Shown here: positions 38,127 through 47,200 of the stretch, piece by piece
Layout of the letters: every line of letters starts with the position of its first letter
How positions within the stretch are numbered: position 1 is the stretch's first letter
DNA from: DATBAX01 sp963762965
Lineage (GTDB): Bacteria > Acidobacteriota > Terriglobia > Terriglobales > Acidobacteriaceae
Length of the DNA stretch: 64,000 bases
Reading direction: 5' to 3'
NCBI GenBank assembly: GCA_963762965.1
Contig: CAVXME010000001.1
Coordinates: forward strand, 558,001 to 622,000
Made by a program: the position numbers and the translations under genes
Notes under the pieces: generated by a model
The model's database searches: none
What the model saw: the letters and a program-made list of their open reading frames with translations, nothing else
Told to the model about the DNA's origin: nothing

Positions 38127-38371
38127 CAGTCTTTCAAGATGTCAGCCAGAATCTCCTCGGTCATTCCGCGCGCTGCGGCTTGGGCGCCGATACGATCCAT
38201 AATTCGCTTGAGCTCGTCGTTGACGACCCCGCGAATTCTGTCGTACTCCTGCGCCGACATGATGACCGCGACGTCCCGGTTCTGGCGGCGAATCAGCACA
38301 GGTTCGCGCTGGGCCGCGTCGAGGAGCGCGGCGAGACGTTGCTTGGCGTCGGTGGCGGAGACGGTCTTCAT
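38126..38371 (-). CDS. Phd/YefM-family antitoxin, probably leaderless
   Basis: MKTVSATDAKQRLAALLDAA, then QREPVLIRRQNRDVAVIMSA and YDRIRGVV, are typical Phd/YefM. The C-terminal tail is MTEEILADILKD. Longer in-frame starts (ATG 38380 and beyond) fall within the promoter -10 and cannot be on its transcript, so ATG 38371 is chosen. There is no Shine-Dalgarno sequence; the ATG lies at the expected +1. Pairs with the PIN toxin downstream. Confidence 0.85.
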   Translation of the reverse strand: MKTVSATDAKQRLAALLDAAQREPVLIRRQNRDVAVIMSAQEYDRIRGVVNDELKRIMDRIGAQAAARGMTEEILADILKD

Positions 38372-38407
38372 TTTGTCCATTATAGACAAATTAGACAAAA
38401 TGGACAA
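38372..38407 (-). promoter_or_regulatory. Leaderless-type promoter with overlapping inverted repeat
   Basis: Minus strand: -35 TTGTCC (38402-38407), 17-base spacer, perfect -10 TATAAT (38379-38384), seven bases, then ATG at +1. The arms TTGTCCATT and AATGGACAA (38373-38381 and 38399-38407) form an inverted repeat spanning both promoter boxes, with TTTGTCTA repeated between them. Expected to be the antitoxin operator. Confidence 0.7.
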
Positions 38408-38429
38408 TATCTCCGCCCCTGAGATGAAA

Positions 38430-38473
38430 TACACTATTTTCGTTACACTATTTTCGTGTTACACTATTTTCGT
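38430..38473 (+). promoter_or_regulatory. Three direct repeats of TACACTATTTTCGT before a GTG start
   Basis: Identical 14-mers at 38430-38443, 38444-38457 and 38460-38473. Each contains a -10-like TACACT. The last -10 (38460-38465) lies six bases before GTG 38472, which is where transcription would start. Tandem sites fit cooperative binding by a ribbon-helix-helix antitoxin. Confidence 0.7.
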
Positions 38474-38726
38474 GTCTTCAGCTCATCGCTTACGAAACGT
38501 CACCGTCACCCTCGAAGAAGATGTCGCCCAATGGGCCCGGATCGAAGCGGCGCGCCGGGACACCAGCGTGTCGCGACTACTGGGAGAGTTGCTGAAAGAG
38601 CGCATGTCAGCCAATGACGGTTATGAGAAGGCCATGCACAGGGCGCTCAGTCGCAAACCATTTCTCCACGGCGATGGCCGTTATCTAACGCGCGAGGAGG
38701 CCCATGACCGCACCCGGCTTCGCTGA
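38472..38726 (+). CDS. Ribbon-helix-helix antitoxin of a VapC-type module
   Basis: The 84-residue frame from GTG 38472 begins SSAHRLRNVTVTLEEDVAQW, then ARIEAARRDTSVSRLLGELL, the strand-helix-helix of CopG/VapB-like repressors. The C-terminal tail (HGDGRYLTREEAHDRTRLR) would wrap the toxin. No Shine-Dalgarno precedes the GTG; the promoter position predicts a leaderless message. The frame is open far upstream but that part is antisense to the neighbouring antitoxin. It overlaps the toxin gene by 23 bases. Confidence 0.85.
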   Translation: MSSAHRLRNVTVTLEEDVAQWARIEAARRDTSVSRLLGELLKERMSANDGYEKAMHRALSRKPFLHGDGRYLTREEAHDRTRLR

Positions 38727-39186
38727 GCATCCCGCGGGTGAACCAATCACGAATGAGTCGCGGGTCTTCGTCGACTCGAATGTATTCCTCTATGCAATCG
38801 ACGATGCATATCCTGAGAAACAACAAGCGGCGCGGAACTGGCGTGCAGAGTTGTGGAAGAGCCGCCGGGGCCGTATTAGCTTTCAGGTGCTGGGAGAGTT
38901 CTACGTCAACGCCGTTCGCAAACAACCTTCAGTCCGCGAAGAAGCGCGAGCCGAGATTCGCGATTTGCTGGCGTGGCGCCCTGTGGTCTCGGATGCGGCG
39001 CTGCTGGAGCGTGGATGGAAACTGCAAGACCGCTACCAACTCTCGTACTGGGACGCACTGATCGTGGCGGCGGCCAGCGCTGCCTCCTGCCGCTACCTGC
39101 TCACGGAAGATTTGCAGACGGGACAAAAATTGGACGGAATCGAGGTAGTGAATCCGTTTCTGCGCGCTCCAGATTCGGTGTTGTGA
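38704..39186 (+). CDS. VapC-like PIN-domain toxin
   Basis: At 160 residues: ESRVFVDSNVFLYAIDDAYP with the first Asp, FQVLGEFYVNAVRK with Glu, and YQLSYWDALIVAAASAASCR with the third acidic residue, then LLTEDLQTGQKLDGIEVVNP. This is a complete PIN/VapC active site. It ends the three-module TA island. Confidence 0.92.
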   Translation: MTAPGFAEHPAGEPITNESRVFVDSNVFLYAIDDAYPEKQQAARNWRAELWKSRRGRISFQVLGEFYVNAVRKQPSVREEARAEIRDLLAWRPVVSDAALLERGWKLQDRYQLSYWDALIVAAASAASCRYLLTEDLQTGQKLDGIEVVNPFLRAPDSVL

Positions 39187-39252
39187 GGGGCAATTACTGA
39201 GCGGAGTGGGCAACTTCGCTGGGTAACTTCCATCGACGGTGAGAACTTCCCT

Positions 39253-39957
39253 CTACAAACTCGCGGCGTGCGCCTTCACTCGGCTCTCTTTGGCCTGCTT
39301 CTCCACCACGTTGAGTTCCTTTTCCAGCGAGGAAAAGCGTTGCAGCACTTCATGCATGCGCAGTCCCATATTGCGGATGGTTTCAATCTGTGAGCGGATC
39401 GAAGCGGAAAACGTTCCCGGTTCCAGCAATAACAGCTCGGAATTTCCCAATACTGAAGTCAGTGCATTGTTTAGGCTGTGCCGCATTTCGAGCATGTAGA
39501 GGCCCAGCGTGGACTGGCGCTGCAACAATGCGTTCTCCGACTCCAGCTCGCGAACCCGGGCCTGGGCTTCACAGCGCCGCAGAGTTTCTGAAGCCACCAG
39601 CGCCAGCGCATCCAGCCAGCCTTCCCGCTGATGCAGCACCATGGCGCGCGATTGCGCCTCGCGCATCGATTGCGCCGAATGTTGGGCTCCACAGATAAAT
39701 ATGACCGGCTTCCCGGCGGACTCCAGGGCGGTCAGCACCTGAATCAAAGCCGCGGCTGGCGCGGTCCCCACAATGGCCAGATCGAATGCGTCTGCATCCA
39801 GCCCCTGGCAGAGATCGCCCGTCATCGAGGTAAACGCCGGCAGATTGCGCTCGGACTGCCAGCGGCCAGTGATGGCCCGCGAGAATTCCGCGTCATCGGA
39901 CACGATCAATACCGTGGGCTGGTCCAAGTTCAATACTCTCCAATCACAATTGGGCAA
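39253..39957 (-). CDS. Degenerate receiver fused to an orphan histidine-kinase DHp-like domain
   Basis: The 234-residue protein has an N-terminal receiver-like fold (VLIVSDDAEFSRAITGRWQ) whose phosphoacceptor strand is DLAIVGTAP, without Asp. A coiled-coil stretch (CEAQARVRELESENALLQRQ) leads to a DHp-like helix pair, LEMRHSLNNALTSVLGNSEL, with the H-box His, and IRNMGLRMHEVLQRF. No ATPase domain follows. It resembles histidine phosphotransfer proteins of the ChpT type rather than a kinase. It is the last gene of a three-gene minus-strand operon that starts directly after the preceding stop. Confidence 0.7.
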   Translation of the reverse strand: MPNCDWRVLNLDQPTVLIVSDDAEFSRAITGRWQSERNLPAFTSMTGDLCQGLDADAFDLAIVGTAPAAALIQVLTALESAGKPVIFICGAQHSAQSMREAQSRAMVLHQREGWLDALALVASETLRRCEAQARVRELESENALLQRQSTLGLYMLEMRHSLNNALTSVLGNSELLLLEPGTFSASIRSQIETIRNMGLRMHEVLQRFSSLEKELNVVEKQAKESRVKAHAASL

Positions 39958-40998
39958 CTACTTCGTGGAATTACCGTCCGAGTCGTCCGCATTCCACTCC
40001 GCTGCGCTGGATACCTCAAACTCGGGCACGTCGGAGCTGCTTACGGCAAATCCCCCGCTCGCGGCGGCGGCGGCACGGGCTTTAGGAACTGGGGCAGCGG
40101 CTTTCTTAGCGGAGGCGTTTGCGGCGGTCTGGACCAGGGCCGCATCGACCGCAGTGCGCAGGTCAACCAGAATGCACAACGGCTGGCCGGAGGAATATTC
40201 AGCATGAAACATCACTTTCCAGGACGAGCAAATCATGCGCAGCCGGGCTACCGGCTCTTCGGCGCCGAACTGGGCCTTGCGGCAATCGAGGGTATTGATT
40301 CCGCGCTGTTCCAGCTCGCGCAGGCCATCCAGAATGACGTTCAAATCCTGATGCATCAGCCGAAAGAACACCCGCCGCATGAGAAAACTGAAGCGGGTGA
40401 AAGCCACCATGGCCGCAGGCTCGAAGTAGTTCGGGCCCGAGGAAATCTTCAGCTTTCTTCCTTCTTCCAGTATCCGGCTGGTGAACAATTCTTTTAAGTT
40501 CTGGCAGGCATTGGCCTTCTGTATCAGCCCATCCAGCGAATTCAGCGATGCCGGCACGTTGACGTCGAAAGTTCCCAGCACCGGCTCCAGCATCTGGGCC
40601 ACATATTCCACATCGACGTCGTTGTCTTCCAATCGCGACGGAGCGCAATGGGAAAAGAACTGGACCAGCAGGAAATCAATCTTGTCGCGGTCGGAATCGC
40701 TCAGCTGCGGCTTGCGAAGATGGTGCAAGAGCAGGGTGCGCAGGGATTCGTCGTTGGTGATGGTGGTCGTCTGTAAAAATTGCCGCAACTGGTGGACCTG
40801 AATTTGCCGGTCCATGTGAAGAAACCATTGCCGCGCCTGTTCCACGGATTCTGCCGGAGGAGCGTCCACTCCAGCCTCCAGATCGGCGCAAGGCGGCATC
40901 TCAATTACGCATTCGCGGGCCAGGCTTACATACAGCGGATACAGCAGGCGCGCGGTGCGCCACTCCGCACTGAGTTCGTTCAAATCCGGTGTGGTCAT
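39958..40998 (-). CDS. Conserved-looking cytoplasmic protein of unknown function
   Basis: The 346-residue protein starts MTTPDLNELSAEWRTARLLY, followed by a long helical middle part (RDKIDFLLVQFFSHC, FTSRILEEGRKLKISSG) and an Ala/Lys/Pro-rich disordered tail (KKAAAPVPKARAAAAASGG). No catalytic motif or membrane segment recognised. It is tightly placed between the PilZ-like protein (4-base overlap) and the DHp-like protein (immediately adjacent), so a signalling or scaffold role is likely. Confidence 0.65.
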   Translation of the reverse strand: MTTPDLNELSAEWRTARLLYPLYVSLARECVIEMPPCADLEAGVDAPPAESVEQARQWFLHMDRQIQVHQLRQFLQTTTITNDESLRTLLLHHLRKPQLSDSDRDKIDFLLVQFFSHCAPSRLEDNDVDVEYVAQMLEPVLGTFDVNVPASLNSLDGLIQKANACQNLKELFTSRILEEGRKLKISSGPNYFEPAAMVAFTRFSFLMRRVFFRLMHQDLNVILDGLRELEQRGINTLDCRKAQFGAEEPVARLRMICSSWKVMFHAEYSSGQPLCILVDLRTAVDAALVQTAANASAKKAAAPVPKARAAAAASGGFAVSSSDVPEFEVSSAAEWNADDSDGNSTK

Positions 40999-41345
40999 AG
41001 CTTGACAATCCAGTTCGTGACCGGCTGCGTAAAGCGCGCGGCCACCGCTTTGCGCTCACCGTTATATTGCACGGCCACGACGCAAGCTTCCGTATCGAGC
41101 GTGCCGTCGGAGTTCTGCAACCGCAGCATGTCGGCAAATTCCAGCGGCAGAGTAGACGCAAACAACACCTCGCGGGCCGTGCCATATTCGATTACCGTGC
41201 TTTCCGTAAAGGCATTTCCTTCGTTGGCGATGCGAGTTAAGCGAACCGGAATGCGTACGGGCGTAGCTTCAGGAAAGAATTTGGCAAGTTTGCTGGTCGA
41301 GCTTTCGCTCGACGAGCGGGCGCGGGCTGTGGCCGCTTTGGGCAC
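40995..41345 (-). CDS. Small PilZ-like protein
   Basis: The 116-residue protein has a Ser/Ala-rich start and then a beta-barrel pattern, ATPVRIPVRLTRIANEGN, VIEYGTAREVLFASTLPL, ACVVAVQYNGERKAVAARF, like truncated PilZ domains of Acidobacteriota. The c-di-GMP-binding RxxxR motif is not obvious. First gene of the operon 41345-39253. Confidence 0.6.
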   Translation of the reverse strand: MPKAATARARSSSESSTSKLAKFFPEATPVRIPVRLTRIANEGNAFTESTVIEYGTAREVLFASTLPLEFADMLRLQNSDGTLDTEACVVAVQYNGERKAVAARFTQPVTNWIVKL

Positions 41346-41591
41346 GAAACTCCTCGGTTCCCGGGGTCAATACGGTGGGGGTCCCCAAGTCTGCCGGTTA
41401 GCATGGCTTGGGGTACCCGAACCGCATCGTAAAGAAAGAGTGCACGAGCGCGGCCAAAGTTCAGGCAAGTTGAAAAAGCATTTAAGTCGCTGATTTATAT
41501 AGGATCGATTGCTTGGGTTTGAGCCGATTGTTTGGAAAAGCAGTCTTGTTGTCTCACAATGAAACAGTGTCTCAGGAGACGGATTACATAC

Positions 41592-42413
41592 TTAGTTGGA
41601 CACACTCTGTGTTTCCACCAGCACGGGCGTGTTCGTTATGGTGACGAAATTGGGGGCCTCAAGAATGGTCTGGCCCGGACCCTCGCCGTCCAGCCTGAAG
41701 TCGTAAACAATGACTGCTTTTTTCTGTGCATTGGGTCGAAAGCGCCATTTCTGAGCACTAAGGACACAAGCGGTCAACAGCATTGGACGACCTGAAAGGG
41801 GCACAACCTCTTTCACCTTGCCGTCCTTGCCGAGGTTGACTTCCAACACGACTACTCCCCCGATTCGCGCCTGGTTCGCCAGTGGGGGATATTTGAAGTC
41901 TTCGTCGAAATTGAGGACTTGCATATCGCTGTCGCTTACGACTTCACCCATTGGAACGGGTTCAATTTTCACCCAACCTTCGGAAGTGGGCAGGCACCCG
42001 AGCACCGTGACGAAATTTGGCCGTTGAAAAGTAAACACGCTGGAAGAAGAATGACATTCCCCGGCGACCTTTCTAAAGTTGTAAACAATGATTGCGGTTT
42101 TGCCTCCGGTTGACCGGAAATGCCATTTCTTGATGTTGGCCAGAACTTCAGGCACTAAAAGAAAATTTCCAGAGATGGCTTTAGCCTCTGCGATCCGGCC
42201 CTCGTCGTCTAGGGTTACCTGCACAACCACCACCCCTTCCGATTGGTAAGGTGCGTATTGTGCAAGCGTCGGATATTTCATCTCCTCGTAATCAACGACT
42301 TCTACATCTTTGTAGTTTATGACGGCTTGGACTGGGTTTTGCTGGGCGGGTACAGGACGGCACAAGACCACTGCGAGGCCGAGAATCAAGATCAGAATGC
42401 GTTTTTCGCTCAC
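41592..42413 (-). CDS. Exported protein with two TonB C-terminal-like domains
   Basis: GTG start at 42413. The signal peptide is KRILILILGLAVVLCRPVPA. Two homologous modules follow: MKYPTLAQYAPYQSEGVVVV to NIKKWHFRSTGGKTAI, and FKYPPLANQARIGGVVVLEV to SAQKWRFRPNAQKKAV. Each keeps the TonB-C pattern YPxLA...GxVxVxxxxxxxGKV...KWxF. There is no membrane anchor for ExbB/D energy transduction, so these are likely periplasmic adaptors rather than true TonB. Confidence 0.8.
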   Translation of the reverse strand: MSEKRILILILGLAVVLCRPVPAQQNPVQAVINYKDVEVVDYEEMKYPTLAQYAPYQSEGVVVVQVTLDDEGRIAEAKAISGNFLLVPEVLANIKKWHFRSTGGKTAIIVYNFRKVAGECHSSSSVFTFQRPNFVTVLGCLPTSEGWVKIEPVPMGEVVSDSDMQVLNFDEDFKYPPLANQARIGGVVVLEVNLGKDGKVKEVVPLSGRPMLLTACVLSAQKWRFRPNAQKKAVIVYDFRLDGEGPGQTILEAPNFVTITNTPVLVETQSVSN

Positions 42414-42460
42414 CCGTCACACTCCTTGCGTAGATCGCGAGCGTACTCGAATCAGCTGTC

Positions 42461-43873
42461 CTATTGCAGTGCCTGGCTTGTGGCGACGGGCAACGATTCC
42501 CGCGGTCCGATGTTGTAGCGCTTCAATTTCCGATAGAGCGTGGCGCGGCTAATGCCGAGCATTTTGCCAGCCAGTACTTTGTCACCCTTGACCTGTTCGA
42601 AAACGCGCTCGATGGTGGCGCGTTCGATGTCTTCGAGATCAGTAGTAGACAACCCTGACGACACCGGAGAACCGCTCGTTTCCATCATTGGCGATGCGGA
42701 AGCGATGTTTGGAGGCAAGTCACTCAGATCAATCATCCGCCGGTCACCCAGAGCCACGGCGCGTTCGATGCAGTTCTCCAGTTCGCGCACATTGCCCGGC
42801 CAATCGTATTGCAGCAGGCATTTCATGGCTGCGTTGGTGACCGACATGGACGCTCCCGCAGCATGGCGTTCGAGGAACCAATGAGCCAGCATGGGAACGT
42901 CAGAGCGGCGCTCGCGCAGAGAAGGCAGATGTACGGTGACCACGTTGAGCCGGAAATACAGGTCTTTACGGAACGTTCCATTGCGATATTCGGCTTCCAG
43001 ATCACGGTTGGTGGCCGCGATGACGCGAACATCCACTTTCACTTTCTGGTTGCTGCCCACCGGCCGGACTTCTTTTTCCTGCAAGACTCTGAGCAGTTTG
43101 GCTTGCAGCTCCAGCGGCAATTCACCGATCTCATCCAGAAAAATCGTGCCGCCGTTCGCCGAGTAGAACAATCCTGGCTTGGATCGCAACGCCCCGGTGA
43201 AAGCGCCTTTCTCATATCCGAACAATTCACTTTCAATCAGCGTCGGGACCAGCGAGCCGCAGTCCACCGCCACGAAGGGACGATTGGCAAACGAACCGCG
43301 GAAATGGATCGCCCGCGCCACCAATTCTTTTCCCGTGCCGCTCTCTCCCGTAATCAGCACCGGCGTGCGCGTGTCTTTCAGGCGCGAAATCATGCGCAGG
43401 ACATCCTGAATTTTGACCGACGTCCCCACAATGCCGTGCAGTTCGGTGTCCGAGTCCACCCGCTCGCGCAGAAATTGGTTTTCCTTCACCAGGCGGATTT
43501 TATCGGCCATGCGGCGCAGGAAGAGACGCAGTTCTTCCAGCGGAGAAAATGGCTTGCTGATGTAGTCGTAGGCGCCCAGTTTCATGGCTTGCACGGCGGT
43601 TTCCACCGAGCCGTGGCCGGTCATGACGGCAACCTCGGTGCGCGGCAGCAACTTCTTCACCTTCTCGAGAAACTCGAGGCCGGACATGTTGGGCATCACC
43701 ATATCGGTGAGAATCACATCCGCCGGTTGTTCCTCCAGCAGGGCCAGCGCGGTTTCTCCGCTCTCCGCCTCGGTGCAGATAAAACCAAGCGCCTCGCCAA
43801 CCGTCATGCAAAGTCTGCGAATACTTTGCTCATCGTCAACCACCAGCAGTCTTATTCCTAGATCGTCAGTCAC
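42461..43873 (-). CDS. NtrC-family sigma-54-dependent response regulator
   Basis: The start is GTG 43873, overlapping the previous stop as GTGA. Receiver 1-120 (LLVVDDEQSIRRL, phosphoacceptor in VILTDMVMPNMSG, Lys in DYISKPFS). AAA+ domain at about 140-380 with Walker A ITGESGTGKE, sigma-54-contact loop YEKGAFTGAL, and ANGGTIFLDEIGELPLELQA. C-terminal Fis-type HTH, GDKVLAGKMLGISRATLYRK. It would activate sigma-54 promoters when phosphorylated. Last gene of the kinase-receiver-activator operon, which makes the large kinase the probable donor. Confidence 0.95.
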   Translation of the reverse strand: MTDDLGIRLLVVDDEQSIRRLCMTVGEALGFICTEAESGETALALLEEQPADVILTDMVMPNMSGLEFLEKVKKLLPRTEVAVMTGHGSVETAVQAMKLGAYDYISKPFSPLEELRLFLRRMADKIRLVKENQFLRERVDSDTELHGIVGTSVKIQDVLRMISRLKDTRTPVLITGESGTGKELVARAIHFRGSFANRPFVAVDCGSLVPTLIESELFGYEKGAFTGALRSKPGLFYSANGGTIFLDEIGELPLELQAKLLRVLQEKEVRPVGSNQKVKVDVRVIAATNRDLEAEYRNGTFRKDLYFRLNVVTVHLPSLRERRSDVPMLAHWFLERHAAGASMSVTNAAMKCLLQYDWPGNVRELENCIERAVALGDRRMIDLSDLPPNIASASPMMETSGSPVSSGLSTTDLEDIERATIERVFEQVKGDKVLAGKMLGISRATLYRKLKRYNIGPRESLPVATSQALQ

Positions 43874-44271
43874 AATGGTTTTCCTATGGTCTGTTCCACG
43901 ACCGAAATGAATTGCGCCACCCGAAAAGGTTTTTCCACGCACGGTGCGCCGGTCCTGCGCAGCGTTGCCACCGTATCTTCGTTGGCAATATCGCCGGTAA
44001 TAAAGACGATGCGTGACGCCAGTTCCGGCCGGTTCTTGGCCACCCAGGCATGGACATCGGTGCCATCCACTCCGCCGGGAGTGCGCATGTCAGAGACCAC
44101 GCCCTGAAAATCGCCGGACTCGAGCTGCCGTAAGCCATCCACGCCGGACTCGCTGCATACCACCGTGTAACCGCTGCGTTCCAGAGCGGCGCGAACATAG
44201 CTCATGACGGCCGGCTCGTCTTCGATCAGCAGCACCGGCAAAGGAGAGGGTTTTAGGACGGATGTTGTCAT
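43870..44271 (-). CDS. Stand-alone response regulator receiver
   Basis: ATG 44271 overlaps the kinase stop by four bases. The 133-residue single-domain receiver has VLLIEDEPAVMSYVRAALER, the phosphoacceptor in GVVSDMRTPGGVDG, Thr in IVFITGD and Lys in CVEKPFRV. Without an output domain it probably acts as a phosphate relay or sink between the kinase and the NtrC-type regulator. Confidence 0.92.
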   Translation of the reverse strand: MTTSVLKPSPLPVLLIEDEPAVMSYVRAALERSGYTVVCSESGVDGLRQLESGDFQGVVSDMRTPGGVDGTDVHAWVAKNRPELASRIVFITGDIANEDTVATLRRTGAPCVEKPFRVAQFISVVEQTIGKPL

Positions 44272-47200
44272 GGTTGTGCTCCAGCAGCGGTCCCGACTGA
44301 GACCAGTTCCGGGGAGGCGGGGAAGCGCACCACAAATGTCGCGCCCTCCGCGCCTTCGTTGTTGTGGCAAAAGATCTCGCCGCCGTGCTCGTGCACTATG
44401 CCGTAGCAGATGCTGAGACCCAAACCCGTCCCCTTGCCCACTTCTTTGGTGGTAAAGAACGGATCGAAAATGCGATCGGGAGACGTGACTCCGTGACCAT
44501 TATCGCGGAATGAAATCTCCACAAAGCCGTCGCGCTTGGCGGTGGTGATGTCAATCCTTCCGGCCCGCCCCGCCTCGCGCACCGCGTCATACGCGTTGTT
44601 CACAATATTCAGGAACACCTGCTGCAACTGGTGCGAATCGCCCACCACATAAGGCAATTCCTGTGCGAGATGTTCGCTGATCTCCACGCCACGGCTGTGA
44701 AAATCATAGGCGCGCAGCTCCAGAGTACGGCGCAAAATCGTATTGATCTGCACCGGTTTGCGCTGCGGCGGCATTTGCCGCGCAAAGCTCAGCAGGTTTT
44801 GCACGATTTGTTTGGTGCGCTGTGCCTCCTGCAAAATCACCCGCAGATCCTTGCGGGCGCTTTCCGGGATTTCGGGGTTCTCCATCAGCAGGTCCGCAAA
44901 ACCCAGAATGGCGGTGAGCGGATTATTGACTTCGTGCGCGACCCCGGAAACCAGCTGGCCGACGGCCGCCATTCTTTCCGCGTGCATCAGTTTGGCTTGT
45001 AGCGTCGCGGCTTCCGTAACGTCACTCATCACCACCACAATGCTGGTCACATTCCCCTGCTCGTCGCGCATGGGGCTCAGATTCACCGAGAAGTGCCCAA
45101 TACGCTGGTCGGCGCGCAGGACTTGCAGCTCAAGATTGTCCACCTGGTTCCCGGCCAGGATCGCGGCAAAAGCTTCGCCCAGGATTTCCCGCTTCGCCGG
45201 CGCTACCAGTTCCTCGAGCGGCCGCCCCAGGATCTGCTTCTGGGCGTAACCCATGTCATACCAGCGCCGGTTGGCGTAGCTCACCAGACCCGCCGTGTCC
45301 GCGACCAGAATCAAACTCTGGGTGTTATTCAGGATTTTTCCCGAAAAATCCCGCTCCCGCTGCAACTCGGTCTGGTAGGTCTTGATCCCGCTGATGTCAA
45401 GCATCAGGCCGCGATATTGCGTGGTCCGGCCTTGCGCATCGCGCACCGCGAAGGCATTGATCAACACATGCACGGTGGACCCGTCTTTGCGGCGAAGCGC
45501 CTCCTCGTGGTTGCGCAGCGCACCGTGTTGCTCGATCTCGGCGATGAGTTCCTGGCGGCGTTCGGCGGAGAAGTAAAGCTGGGTGCGGACGTCCACCTGC
45601 AATAATTCTTCCCGGCTGTTGTATCCCAGAATACGGACCAGGGCATCGTTGACCTCAATGAAACGCCCGTCCGGCGCGGAGAAAAAGAATCCCTCCTGCA
45701 CGTTATCGAACAGTTCACGGTAACGGCGCTCCGCCTCCCGCCGGTCGGTAATGTCTTTCAGGACATGGACGGTCTGCAAGACCTCACTGCTGGCGCTGTG
45801 CACCCGCGAAGTGGAGACCCAGAAAGTCCGCTCCAGTCCTGGATGGACGTACTCGTCGGTTCCTTCGCCCGCGCTTCGGCAAAAGGGGCAGGGACCCAGC
45901 GCCGCTTGCGTGCCCATGGCCAGCAACGCCGACATGTTGAGTCCAATCAATTCGTGCGGCTGGACTCCAATGAACTCGGCCAGCGAACGATTCACCCGCA
46001 ACACATTCCCCGCCTCATCGTGGGACACGATGAAATCGGTAATGGCATCGAAGATCTCGATCCAGTGCCGGTTGGACTGGTCGATGCGGGCGAAAAAATG
46101 CGCATTCTCCAGCGCCACCGAGGCGTGCCCCGCGATTGCCTGCAAGAGCTGCCGGTCCTCCGCGGTGAGCGGCTTTCCACGATTGGCCAGGCAGAGCACG
46201 CCGACGATTTCTCCCGACGCGCCTTGCAGCCGGGTCAGCGTACAGTCCGTCCAGCTCAAAGTCTGCGCCATTTCCTGACCCAACAACTCCGCCGCGGTGG
46301 AAGCGACAATGGGCTCGGGATGTTCCGCCAGGGCCAGATGAACCGCACGTTCAAATCCGCGCAACAGCGAGGGGTCCTGTCCCTCTCCTCCATTGCCACC
46401 CTGCAACACCACGGTCTCCAGCACCGTTTCGCGCTGCGCCGCCAGTGCCGCCCCGGACGCGCCCATCATGTCCGCCGCCCGGGTCACAAAACTCTGGGCA
46501 AACTCGGGCAGCCGAAGCTGCGCATTCAGTTCCAGCGCCAGTCCCATCAGGGACTCGGCCCGGCGGCGGTGCTGCTCGGAAACATCCAGATTTCTCGTCA
46601 CTTCCAGCGCGATCGCCACCTGCGTCGCCAGGGCTTTGGCCCGCCGGATGTCCTCGGGTGAAATGCCCGCCTGGTCCAGCCGGTCGAGCACGCCAAACAT
46701 CCCCAATACTTGCCCATCCGTGCCCAGCAAAGGCACGGCCAGCATCTGTTTCACCTCGTACTTCGTGACCAGGTCAGCGCGCGCGCCGGGAATCTCGCCT
46801 GGATTGTCTGACCAAAACACATCTTTGTTGAGCAAAGTGCGGCTGGCAATCCCTTCCGGGAAGATTGAGTCCGCGCTGCTGCTTTGACCCTGGCTGTATT
46901 TCCAGCGAATGTGAAACTCCCCATTTTCCAGCAGACCTACGAAGGCCCGTCCAAAGCCCAGGAAATCGCTGCCGCGCAGAACGAACTGCTGCATGAACTG
47001 GTCGAGCTGTCCGCTCGATCCCAGTTCCGTGGAAATGCTGAGAATCTGGTGCAGTTCATGGGCCTGGGCGCGAGCCGTCTTGTACAGTTCGGCATTGGCC
47101 ATGGCCACCGCCCCGAAACTCACGATGGCGGTCACCAGCGACTTCTCCTCGGCGCTGAAAACTCCTTCCTGGCGCGGGTAGACCAGCACCGCGCCTTCGG

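Noticed and set aside
38430..38473. CRISPR-like repeat
   Set aside because: The 14-bp units are abutting without spacers and end at a start codon, so they are operator/promoter repeats and not a CRISPR array.
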